Positions 1 to 11,702 of a stretch of 64,000 nucleotides of DNA are shown here, in pieces. Under the pieces are notes generated by a model. That model saw nothing but the letters and a program-made list of their open reading frames with translations. It ran no database searches and was not told the DNA's origin. The number at the start of each line of letters is the position of its first letter. The stretch's first letter is position 1. The DNA lies in the NCBI RefSeq assembly GCF_963676685.1, contig NC_092345.1:27923585-27987584 (forward strand). The letters are read 5' to 3'. A program made the position numbers and the translations under genes. Origin of the DNA: Mytilus edulis. Lineage: Eukaryota; Mollusca; Bivalvia; Mytilida; Mytilidae.

Positions 1-927
1 TATAATTCATAAAACAAAGTGGGTCGATAACGTTGCTAGGGGAATGTTAGTAGTTTTAGTATCCGAGGGTATTATCATCTGAGAAGTCCGTACTTATCTC
101 TTGTGGACAGTTGTTTCATTGGCAATCGTACCACATCTTCTTTTTTATATTCCACACGGAAATGATTTATATCTTTTTCAAAACTGTTCATTGATGAATA
201 AACAAACCTGTAGTATCAACTAATGCAACAATAGCACGGTTACCAATTTTAAGTTTAGCAAGAAAATATGTTCATGCCAATCATCATACCCTCGAAATAC
301 TATATTGTCAGGATAGTACTTCCATTTCATACTAATATCTATACAGAAACAAACAGGAGGACTCTGTCTTTCATACTTATTGGTGGTGATGTTTTGTTGG
401 TGATCCTTTTGACAAGAAGCTGCACCCAAAAGAACCAACACAACTGTGAAATGAAACCGTTTACATTAAGTTTTTTATGCAATCGGTGTAACTTCAACTC
501 CAATAAAATATCAAATTAAATTTTGACAATCCTAAAAGAGCATTTCACATTTTGTTTATTAGAAATTTCCGTATTTGTCTTTACACATTTTGCTCGATGA
601 CATTTCTTTTTGCTTTGAAGATAACTGTGTGCCACTTTTAGCTGATTTAGTTTTACGAAATTGCTGGTTATGACTAAACGTCTATGGAAGCGCAACTCCG
701 TATATATGTTTATTTAAAGCAATAGTATACAAATATAGCCTTTGTATGAGGTCGATACAAGGATATATTGACCTGAAAGAAGTATATTGACTGAGGACGA
801 ACCCATATTGTTGGGTTGATGTTTAGACGAGTTGTATATACATAATGTACACAGCCATGTATCACCATCATTGCTGGTGATCCGATGGATAAATCTGTTG
901 TAGAGTTGTCACTGACTCAGACGTACT

Positions 928-958
<31 letters not shown>

Positions 959-2450
959 TTACTTTAATTAATTCCAATTTAATGGAAGACACAAGATATC
1001 TTTAGTTTAATTAATCTAAAAAAATTATAAATAAAATTCCCAATTTTTGATTGCGATTTACCCTAATCTTCATGTGATAACCATTAAGAAAGTGTCATTC
1101 TTGTTTGTATCCCAAGAGATTAACCTTAAAGTTTGTTAAAGATAAATATACACAGAATGGTTGATTTCTTTTGTCAATTAACTCTCAAAATCTGTCTCTC
1201 AAAATCAATATTAATTAGAAAAAGCCCCTAATGGTTCAAAGCTAACACTGATATCAACAGAAACATCTGATAGAACAAAATCCACAAAGACTAGGACGGA
1301 CCTAATTATGCAAAAATCCAATACGAAAGTCGTAAATCAAACGGCTTATCTATGCAAATTTTCAAGTGTCGAATGAATGGAATCAAACAAAGTTGAAGAA
1401 TTGTACAATACAGACCTGATCAAATGAAAGCATGGTTTCGTCTTTCCCCTATTCTACCAGGAGTCACAAATCTATCTTCCGAAGTCAAATGTTTGATCAT
1501 GTTTCTTTCAGTTTCATTTAATACAATACAAAAACAAAAGTAGACCAAACGGCAAACAATCTAGTGAAAAATTGCATTTCCAAAAACACTTTCCATGTTT
1601 CAAGTTTTGAGGTTATTTGATGTTTGAAAATATCAGACTATATAAATATAAAGTAAAATAGAAAAAATACAGAACTACAAGGAAAATCTAAAACGTAAAG
1701 TCCTTAATAAATAAAAAAATTAAAAAAAACTTAAACTCATCAAACGAATGAAAAACAACTGCCATATTCCTGACTTGGTACAGGCATTTCAAAATATGCA
1801 AAACTATATTGAATTCTAGTCCAGTTGCTGAAATATTAGAAGTAGTAGATTTCGTATTGAGACCGGTACAATTATTTATTAACACATCTAAAGCTTTGTA
1901 AAAAGAAAGAAAAAAGAAATACAACTATTGGATAAAGAAAATTCAAGTTTGAGATTCTAAATAGCAACATTTATTTACAATTACGGAAAAAACGCTTATG
2001 TTGTGAGATTAAATTTTTAATTGTGCATGGCAAAATTCATGATAAATGTATGTTTTATTTTTTTCTTTGCTATTAATTGTGAAAATCAATTATTTACTGT
2101 GTTTTTATCATTGATAAGCTTTTAAATGTCACCACTTTATAATAATATAACAGTGCTTAAATTCGAAGTATATTACAAGTAAAATCCTGATCAAACTCAA
2201 AATAATTTATTTTCTATATCACACAATTTGTAGTAAATAGTATACAAATGTCTGATGAAATTATTTAAATTGAAACAATGATAATACATTCAGACAATTA
2301 AACATTAATAATTTTAATATAAATTCAGAATTCCATATTTATATTTTAGGCAACCTACAAACATCCGGGATATTAACAAAATATAATGCATGAACATGTT
2401 GAAGCTCATAATTAAAGAGCAAACATCAGAACATTAGTCTTCAAAATAAC
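1..2450. other. gene-free stretch with repeat remnants
   Basis: No ORF here resembles a known protein, and the short open frames lack any domain signal. Positions 101-150 match the 3' tail of a dispersed repeat that recurs at 49892-49937 and 55385-55437 (shared core: GTTGTCTCATTGGCA, then CCACATCT). A (TA)n microsatellite sits at about 937-958. Positions 1762-1797 carry the motif CATATTCCTGACTTGG, which recurs at 59345-59372 and, diverged, at 14140-14170, so it is another dispersed repeat. The remainder looks like ordinary AT-rich intergenic or intronic DNA. Confidence 0.6.
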
Positions 2451-3466
2451 CTGGGGCCGTGTCAATGAAAGTATCCTAGGATATGTCCTAAGATATGTCT
2501 TAGGACATTATTTAGGATGGTCTTAGGACGTGTCTGAGACGTGTCAATGAAAGTATCCTAGGATATGTCCTAAGATATGTCTTAGGACATTATTTAGGAT
2601 GGTCTTAGGACGTGTCTGAGACATGTCTTAGGATGTAAAACAAAGCTTTCTTAGGACTGTCCTAACTACGATGGTCCTAGGACCATCCTAACACATTTAT
2701 TTAATTGAAAATATATGTAGAGATTTGTATGACATAGATTGAATTGTATTTTAGTATCTATATGTAAAGAGAGGGAGGATGACTCTTATATAGAAAACAG
2801 TTAACGCAAAATGAAAGTTAAAGTTTTAACGTAATACTAATAAATACGTTATTCAAAAATATGAAGAAAGATATAAATGATTTTAATACGAAAACAAATG
2901 TGAATAGTCACAAAACTTTGTTAAATGCAATATTCGTGCTGCAACTTTAGTACATAAACTAGTTTTGTCCTTAGTTCCACTCGATTTTATTTCATGTATC
3001 GAATATGGATTAGTTAAAAAAAAGAAGTCATTTTTTCCTATATCTAAATTATTATTGCACCGTTTTGGTTAGTCGCAAAAACGTTGCTTCACTGATTGTA
3101 TTTTTTAGGCTTCAAAAAAGGCAGCACGAAATAATTTAATGTAATACAATTGAATATTTAACAAAAATTGAAAAAAAGCAAATGTTTTATTAATTTGATT
3201 CTTATAACAGTATGATAGTTTAATATTGTATTAGTATTTTTAGGATTGAGTTTATGCCATATTTGTTGTTTTTATTACGTTTTAGGACATTGTAACCTTT
3301 GGGACTATCCTAAGACATCTATGTGTATGTCCTAACTTAAGGACCAAATTTAGGACATATCTTATTTTAGGAGACTTTCGTTAACCTGACTTAGGACTAA
3401 GACGTGTCCTAAGACCATTCTAAGACATGTCGTAGTCCTAGGACAGCTTCGTTTACACGGCCCCTG
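2451..3466. mobile_element. hAT-like non-autonomous DNA transposon
   Basis: The left end reads CTGGGGCCGTGTCAATGAAA. The reverse complement of the right end reads CAGGGGCCGTGTAAACGAAG, so the two ends are imperfect terminal inverted repeats. A CAGGGG-type start is typical of hAT elements. Both subterminal regions are packed with short motifs of the form TCCTAGGAC or CTTAGGAC in both orientations, as expected for transposase-binding subterminal repeats. There is no transposase ORF in the 1 kb. I see no clear 8-bp target duplication, so the superfamily assignment is tentative. Confidence 0.7.
2459..2622. repeat. 82-bp tandem duplication inside the hAT-like end
   Basis: Two consecutive copies of an 82-bp unit begin with GTGTCAATGAAAGTATCCTA at 2459 and again at 2541. 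The unit contains several TCCTA(G/A)GA-type motifs and duplicates the left subterminal region of the element. The two copies appear identical or nearly so. Confidence 0.85.
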
Positions 3467-3550
3467 GATATATACATTCAATCTAATGTCCGATTAAAAC
3501 AAACTTTTTAAACAATGCATCAAAATGCTCTCTTGGTGTACACTATTAGT

Positions 3551-6140
3551 TTTAAATAATTACATTAGGTACATGTATATTTCATTATGATACGTTATTT
3601 TGATTGGCTAACAGCAATTTCGCGTTATTCTGAAATTAACCTACATTTCAAAATAGAATCCAACATTTATGATGGTACGAGTAGCTTTCACAATAAAGTG
3701 CACATGCAAATAAAAAAAAAACTTGTTAGAAATCGTTTTTTCATGATATAAGCAACAACAAAAAAGTATTGAAGCCCTTTTTTATTTATTTTTTTCGATT
3801 GTAAATAATGCCAACAGTAGTATACCGCTGTCAGAAATTTATAAATCGATTTGTAAAAAACAAAAAACTAGTCCGGGTTAATACAAACTAAAACTGAGGG
3901 AAACACATCAGAATAAAAACGTTGATCGTGCACACATTTCTAGAGAGAAGCGCGGAATACAACATGTACTTCGGTGAACGCTTTTACAACCCAATACAAA
4001 AATGAAACATTCAATTCTTAAATGAAAGAAAACTTAATCTACATTCTATGAAGAAGTCAAAGGGGAATAACGTGTTTTCGCGATTTCAAAAAAGTCTGAA
4101 ATATCCTTTTATAGAAGTGTAACCCTCCCGAACATAAATTTTCAAAGCTATTATACGAATTCCCTTGTCTTTAAATTGTGACTTTGTTGTATAATCTTGG
4201 TATCTATGATGAATTTTTTAAATACTTTTTTTAAAGGCTTTTCTACCTCAGGAATAGATTCCCTTAGCTGTATTTGGCAAAACTTTTTGGACTATATGTT
4301 CTTCAACTTTGTACCCTATTTGGCCTTTTAAACCTTTTTAGATTGGAGCATCACTGCTGAGCCTTTTGTGGAGGAAACGCGCGTCTAGCACAAGTACAAA
4401 TTAAATTTCAATCCTGGTATCTTTGATGAGTTTATTTCTAAGACAATATTGATGCTATGCAAAGAAACATGGATCAAGTTCTTCGATGTCATTTACCAAA
4501 TATAACAGTTATTTCAAGAAGGAACTAACTGTCCACTCTTTTAGCAATTTTGTTTATTTTCTGATGTGAATTGTATTTTACAAAAAACAACTTGATTGAC
4601 ATTCTCAACAATGCCCGACTTTGTTTAGAAATTAGAAGACATTGACTAAACCCGTTTACCCTATCTTCAATTAACACTATAAATGAAATTCGTCAACCTT
4701 TTTTTTTAATCTTAAAAGCGATAGTTATCCTTTTTATTACCCTTTTATTTATTTTCTTAGGACATATCTTTTATTTAAAAAACATTTACTTTCTTGTTTT
4801 TGAACTAGCGTAGTAGTAGCGTAGTATATCCAGTCGTAGTATACCGGTGATTGAGGGATAACATGATAGAAAAATGTGCAACAAAATAGTACCTCTTAAT
4901 TTTTTTAATTTTAAAATTCTGAGAAGACTTTATTGATAACAAAACATGTATCGTTTCAAAATCATTAAATATATATACGATGCTTATACATCGTATATGT
5001 CAAATGCCCGTTTATTCTACACATAATTCAAAAGTGGCAGTCTAATCAATAGCCTGAAATTGCCGAAAGCATTTAAAATAATGAAAAAAAAAAACCCACA
5101 AGATGGCCTCTAAAGTTCAATTTGCAACACTGAAGTCAGAAAAAAGTAACGACAAGTGTGGATGCCTATAAATGAGCTGTTTAAATATATTTTGGAGATG
5201 TTGTAGCTTAACTGTCTCTCAAACATCAAACTATGTTAATGAGAGAGATGCAATTAAAGTAATATGTTTTTTTTAATAAGACCCATTTTACAATCGGATA
5301 AACATCAATCTACTCTCATGAGAGACTTAAGCTATTAGTACTTTTTAAAGTGTATTAGGTATATAAGAATATTAGGCATACAAAGCCTCTATAGGAAGAC
5401 AAACATAATGCCTTAACGTATATAGACAACTATAGAGAACTTAAAATGAATTAAGTTTTCAAGATCAGGGAAAAATCAAATTGGGAAATCAGAGCAAAAA
5501 ATAAATTGTTTCTAACCGTAAAATTTCTACTATAATGTTTTCAATCATACATCAAACTTAACTTTCTTAATGTAAATCCAGAAAAGCGGTCCAAATTCGC
5601 CAAATAACTTTTTTCTCATTCTAAAGTAGATTTTAATAAAAGTAATAAATTGAATCAGAGTTATCCTTCTTTGCATGGACGCGTCCGGTGATATAATACG
5701 ATTAGTGTCACATCGCCAATTCAACTAGTACACCTACTCTGACATGACATAGTGCATTGTTGTTGTATTTAAGAATTGAATGCTACCTTTTGTAACTTCA
5801 TTGGGGTGTAAAAGTGTTGACCGAAGTACATTTTGTATGAAGCGCTTTCGCGCTTCATTCTAAAAATGTGCGCACTGTCAACGCTTTTACAAGCCTACGA
5901 AGTTACAAAAAAGAAGTATTCAATACTTTTTATTACATTTTTTTGCTAGGCTCATGAAAACACGAATTTTATCAATTTTTTATTTAATTCACCTGTGCAC
6001 TTTATTGTTGGACCTTGTGTTGTCATAAATGATAAGTTTTATTGAGTAATGCAATTGCTTAAGGAATAACACGTGATGTGCAGTTAGCCAATCAGAATAA
6101 CGTATTATAATGAAACATACATCTAATGTAATTATTTAAA
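3551..6140. mobile_element. long inverted-repeat element, about 2.6 kb
   Basis: The left arm from 3551 onward and the right arm ending at 6140 are imperfect inverted repeats. The outer 80 bp match well; both ends carry TTTAAATAATTACATTAG. Matching continues in patches, including the segment CAATAAAGTGCAC in both arms. Further inside, the block at about 3950-4040 matches 5770-5900 in inverted orientation. Positions 4041-5760 lie between the arms and contain no transposase. Positions 4340-4440 carry an unrelated dispersed repeat (AAACGCGCGTCTAGC). The element is either a fold-back transposon or two related repeats inserted head to head. Confidence 0.55.
5793..5906. repeat. hairpin-forming inverted repeat
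   Basis: A near-palindrome of 114 bp sits in the right arm of the 3551-6140 element. It starts GTAACTTC and ends GAAGTTAC, and its centre reads GAAGCGCTTTCGCGCTTC. It could extrude as a cruciform. No coding potential. Confidence 0.7.
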
Positions 6141-7977
6141 CATACGCAGACCACCAAACTTTAGCAGTCTAGAACATCGCATTTTAAAATTGATATCAAT
6201 GCACTCTAGCCACAACTGTCTACTGTGGAACGCCGCAGCTGCCTTATGATAACAATAACCATATCATAAAGGGTAGAGATATATCATGAAGCAATTGTTC
6301 TATACTATATCAAAAATTTCGTACATCAATTGGCTCAGCAATCATATTTATAGTTCTTTCACATATTGTGTTTCTTAATATGTTTATTCCGCCAAATTTC
6401 ACAAGTTTATCCAAAACAGGGAAATAATAGCCTAGTGCTCAATTGTCGTTGGTGAAAGCCTATCATACATTTTGTTTCATTCATTGCTATACGCACAAGT
6501 CAGATCATTGGTTTTCTATTTTGAACTGTATGATGTTTTGCTTTCCAGGATCTTTCATAGCCTACTGTACATTTTTGAAGGTCAAATTGATTGCGATCGG
6601 TTTTTTAATCTTTTTGAATCAGTCTTCAATTAAATGGTTAGTTGTAACATGTGTAAATAAAGGCAACAGTAGTATACCGGTGTACAAACCAATACCAATA
6701 TCAAGTTGGTTAAGAGCTATACACAGCTCATGTTTACCTTGTTGAATTGTACATATCATGCCCGACTCTAAATACAATTTACTTACTTACTTACTTACTT
6801 TAACCGAAGGAACACATCAACTGTGAGCGGAAAACAAAGGAACAACAGGAACACCGAAGCAGGGACGAATTTAGGCGGGGCTTAGTGGGCGCCCCTCCCC
6901 CCCTAAAATTTGAAAAGCATGAGTTGTCATCTACTTATCTAAGTATCAGAAGAGCCCATTCCATCTTTTTTAACATTCAAAGTAAAAACAGTCAAGTTAA
7001 CAGAATCAACGTGATTACTAATCAACTGACCTATGATTGATTAAAGTTCTATGAATATTATATACTCCAAAGGAAGGTGTCAAACTCTATTTACATTTCC
7101 ATCGTCTTAACCAAGTTTGTCGGGGATGGTGTTATAATGACGTTACTCACGGGTCTATGTTTCATTTGACCATTTCTTGGTGAATAAGTAGGACAAAAAC
7201 AAAATTCTGCGTATTATTAAATAATTACTTGTCTTGATTCATCATTTGAATCGAAATTAAAGAAAACCTGATTTTAATTATGTATTATTACATAATAAAG
7301 CAATGATTACGTGTTCATAATGCCATATTTGCCGTGTAAGACGTAACAAAAATAACTAATAATCCAAATATAAACGAAGAAAACATAGAAACTACTGAAT
7401 ATATTTCGATGAAATTTGTACAGGTTGGATATAATATCATCATATTCATGGTGTGAAACGGTCACGATAAATAGCATGTCAGTTCGCAATTTAGCGGCCA
7501 TTTTCGAAATTCCATAGTGCTGTAAGATTTGAAAATTCGAGTATACAAAAATGAAAGCAAGCACTTCGATATTACAATATTTTCATATAAATTATTGAAA
7601 AGGTTCGCCACCTCTACATGAAAATATGATTTTATTGAATTTTACGAACACATGTTTATTTCTAATAAACAATTCCAAACTGCCATTTTCATTCCAAAAT
7701 TTTAGGATGAAATTGAAATTATAGATCAAGCAAAGAGATGATATATTGTAGCTGTTGCTGCCATTGACACCAAGGATGATTATTTTTCATTATAATCTTC
7801 TTGAAAAACGCATATTGGGGATGTTTAGAGTACGGATAAAAGATACTTAAATTTGTACTATATTTATACTATTAAAGCACTAAACAGCTTTGGTATTGGC
7901 TGTTTCCACGCGATAAATATGCATAGACTTACATACTTGTGATAAGGGAGTCCTGAGCATCATAGAGGATTTTGCAA
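6141..7977. other. gene-free stretch
   Basis: No ORF with recognisable domains. Positions 6660-6690 carry a GGCAACAGTAGTATACCGG motif shared, often in inverted form, with 3820-3840 and with 13985 and 19270, so it is a dispersed repeat. A (CTTA)n microsatellite lies at about 6781-6800, and 6870-6910 is a GC-rich fragment resembling the CGGATTTAG family. Nothing else is recognisable. Confidence 0.5.
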
Positions 7978-8354
7978 CAATAGACCACTTTCGAGTTCAT
8001 CCGTCACCGGCAAAAACTCGTCAATTATACACGCCTTTATGACGTCATTTACCAGATAGAGGGGCTCGCCTGTATCCCTGCACTATTTACGTTCATCAAG
8101 CGTCTTAGTGATCGTCTTTGTGCAGGATAAACTAGAAATAATGGTTGCTCTGTAGGTACTTACTGACATTTCCTTAATGACAGCAGTGTTGATTGTCAAT
8201 TTTGAGAATTCATATTTGCCAAATAATTCGTACAATATAGAATTATAGTTTTCCAACCACTCGCTCAACATTGGAAGGAAGTGACGACGCCCCTAAACGC
8301 ACAAATGACGATGAGTTTTTTCCGGTGACGGATGAACTCGAAAGTGGTCTATTG
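7978..8354. mobile_element. MITE with perfect 33-bp terminal inverted repeats
   Basis: Positions 7978-8010 and 8322-8354 are exact reverse complements over 33 bp (outer sequence CAATAGACCACTTTCGAG). Similarity continues inward imperfectly. The 377-bp body has no transposase, so this is non-autonomous. Open frames crossing the ends are artefacts of the repeat. The perfect ends suggest recent mobilisation or strong constraint by a transposase encoded elsewhere. Confidence 0.85.
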
Positions 8355-9808
8355 ACATGCTTGGGCAGTGACAAATATTTGAAATACATACTTTCTATAT
8401 AAGTTAAGATTATGAGGAAATAAAGTTTATTTGTCAAAAACATATAATCAGTCATGTTGACAGTCTTCTTTTTTCATATGAGTAGTTAAATATCAAAATG
8501 CTGTATTAAAAATAGTGCAAAGGTTTGACGTTTTGTAAAGAAGTCGGTTGAAATAATTGAAAACTACGTCGAGTAACGTTACCATTACTAAACCGAACAC
8601 TCTGCGTAACAAGGGCTATTTATTTTTGTGACAACTACCAGCACCATGTCTTTCAAGGACTAGTTGAGATAGTTGTTACCTGATATTGATATATAGATCA
8701 TTTTACAAGAAGTGCTGGTGTCTTAATTATAGATTGGTTTGCATAGGAACCCAGAATCAAAATAAAATGTTCGCATGATCTTCAGCTTCTGTTTTTTTGG
8801 GCTGCAGCTTTATAACTGTAGCTTTATGAACTCAAATAATTATGCAATATGAATCTCTTAGTGCGTAAGTTAAGGGTGTAAAGAGATTGAGGATTTTTCT
8901 AATTTGTAGGCGACCTTGCCATCATAACTCGAAGGTTCTTCGCGGAACAGGAACATATTGTTTTACCTCTGTCCGTCCATCCGTCAGTCAATCGCTAGTG
9001 ATTGTAGATTGTTGTCAGCGTGGATTTAGACGGTTTCTGCTTTAAACTTTAATCTCTCGCTAATTTTACCTCACAATAGTTTGAAATACCTACATTGCAC
9101 CCCTTAAGAAGAATATTTCAATGATTTTACATCAAATTTTTTGTTTGCCTCGCGCAACAAAAAACATACGACAACACACTTAGAAACATATCACCGGGCC
9201 GTTTATATTTCTTTTATTATTCTCTTATTTAAAAGTGTTCTTTCATATCAAAAGAAATCTGAGAATTTATCATATACATGTATATGTCAAACGTGTTGTT
9301 TATTAATTTTCAAATTTACCCGCGTCTTTCACATTTTAAATACCTAAACAAATAGGTCATGTGACTTATGTTGGCCGACACAAATTGTAACTAGCGACAG
9401 AAACGAAAGTTGGGAAAGATAGTATAGTAAGTTTTTCTTTCACTGCTGTAGTTTATATTCACAGGTAAATATCAGTTATAAAGTATCTGCACACTTAACG
9501 TACATAAGAACTTTGATGAACAAAGTGAAACTAAAACTATAACTAGTTTCCTTGTTGACTTTCCAGCTCCATATAAACACGATCGACCAAGGTAAGATCA
9601 CTCCTTCCATATTAATGTCTTGATTAAATTTGGAAACATTCAAATACTGAAAATGGAGACAGAGTTAACATTTTAACATACTAGTAACAGATACCAACAG
9701 AACTGTTATCCGTATTCGATTGAGATCCCCATTCTGGTAACTTGTTTTAAAAATACTACACAAGATTGAACAGTAGCCAGGATCCCTGCAAAACGGGAGA
9801 GGGGGAGG
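8355..9808. other. gene-free stretch
   Basis: AT-rich DNA with no recognisable gene, RNA gene or complete repeat. Short open frames such as 9141-9347 have no domain signal. Confidence 0.45.
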
Positions 9809-9972
9809 CAGAGGCGGATTTAGGGGGGGGGGGGGCAGAGGGCCTGGGCCCCCCCTTTTTGGGAAAAAAATTGGTTGCTTATATAGGGAATCAATGAAGC
9901 GTGACTGGAGCGGGCCCCCTCTTAGGTCAGTCAGTGGGCCCCCACTTATGAAAATTTCTGGATCCGCCACTG
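9809..9972. mobile_element. short hAT-like MITE (CAG...GGCGGAT ends)
   Basis: The left end CAGAGGCGGATTTAG and the reverse complement of the right end, CAGTGGCGGATCCAG, match at 13 of 15 positions. The element is 164 bp, rich in G and C homopolymers, and flanked by GGAGG on both sides, a plausible target duplication. A related element occurs at 55623-55776. The 101-codon frame across it on the minus strand is an artefact of the homopolymers. Confidence 0.75.
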
Positions 9973-11593
9973 GGAGGTATGGCTTGTTACGAGCGTTTCG
10001 GGGTAGTTAACATTTATTCCAGTATTGTGATGACCAAGGAAGTAATCATTTAATTATAAGTAGGTTTCGGGGGTGTCATAATCGAGGAATTGAGGACGAC
10101 AGCTTGGTGCATGACTATGACACACTGCCATATTTGTTCACAATACATGTGACCTCCTTTTATTTTAGCTGGTTATTTTTGTCTCGAGTACGTTTAAAAT
10201 TTCTGGGGTTGTTTTCGCAAACAACAAATGATATTTATGTTGGTATGTGACGTGTAATATAAAATGCTTACCACCGTTTTCATCGGTATGGAACGAGGCT
10301 CGACACGTTTGATTCATAGATCACCATAGTTCTTTCTTTTTTTTTTTTATCAAATTTATAACCTTTGTAAAACAAACAATAAAGGAAAAGGTGAAATGCT
10401 ATTGATATTGGCACTGAAGGATTTTTTGTTGCCTCTAACATCGATAAAACAAAATTGCGCGTAAACGACAAAAACAAAAACAACAAAATAACAACCCCCC
10501 CCCCCCCCCCCCCCACATATATAGCTATTCAAAAATGAAGAATTGTGTACACAACATTGCTTATCTCCACACGAGTCCAGACTCAAATGATTAAATCAAC
10601 ATTATTAATAAAAGATTGAAAAACATATTTCTCAACAGCCAGTAGTAAAACCAATGAAACATAAACAATAGACAAGTAACTAAGTTGAAAATTTAAAAGT
10701 AAAATAATATCGGCGACGATACTGATTAAATGTTATATCAACACAACAATCGTACAAATGTATATTTATAAAACTTTTTGTTCAACTGTGTTATTCGAAA
10801 TATAAATGCAAATTCAAAAGGTTTTCTTTTCATTATTTTCGAGAGATAATGATTTTCAAGATTTTGAAACTGCCATATAAAAAAGGTAGTCCTATAAAAT
10901 GAAGTGGATTTTATCACTTATAAATAACCGTACAGTCTTCAACAATAGAATAACCCTTACCGTATAGTCGCCCTGACACGAAAAATATGAAATAATTAAA
11001 TTGAGAAATTTACGGCCTTATTTATATCAAAACAAATTTAAAAATAAATAAATAAGACATACATGAACCAACAACAATCATTGAACAACATGCTTGTGAC
11101 TTGTGACAGGCACTAAAAGAATGTGGCGGGGAAAAACATGTTTGTGAGCGCTCAACCCTCCACTAACATAAGAGAGCACAAAATAAGAAAAAAGTTGAAA
11201 AGGCCCAACTAGTCAGATCGATACAAAGCAGAAAAAACATCTAATAGTAAAAACACACACAGGACGTGACAGGGTAAGAAAGTAATGTATTGTAACATAC
11301 ATTTTTACAACTAGTTGGACATATTTTTCTTCGTCTGTTTTGGTACAGATAAGACACTCTTGACTTTCAAATATCTGAAACTAAACGTGCTTGATGTAGT
11401 GAAATCAAGAAAAGTTCTTCGGACACAAAACTTTTATAAAGTGTTATAAAAAAAATCAGTCCCCTAAATTTTTTTTTTTATTTATCAATTGTCAGCAGGG
11501 TTCGAACCCTATGTTTGACTAAGATTTCCAGATTTTATGCGGAAGGTCGACAGGTCTCTATGGGCATTATTAATTCCTCAATCAATAAAAAAG
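9973..11593. other. gene-free stretch with repeat fragments
   Basis: A poly(C) run of 20 lies at 10495-10514. Positions 11020-11170 resemble the dispersed repeat at 14085-14220 (ACGGCCTTATTTAT, then a GACAGGCA motif and AATGTGGCGGGG). Two short ORFs across the poly(C) run are not credible genes. Nothing else is recognised. Confidence 0.5.
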
Positions 11594-11702
11594 GCCGTCA
11601 AAATATAACTTGCATACATAATCCACTAGCAAACAATTTATATCAAAATTTACCTCAATGAATTATGTATCTTCACATTTTATATTTGATTAGATACAAA
11701 GT

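Noticed and set aside
9665-10586. Proline/glycine-rich minus-strand ORFs
   Set aside because: They arise from G and C homopolymers of a MITE and a poly(C) run.
11495-11512. GGGTTCGAACCC, like a tRNA T-loop or pol III B box
   Set aside because: It is a short palindrome; no acceptor, D-arm or anticodon arm can be folded around it on either strand.
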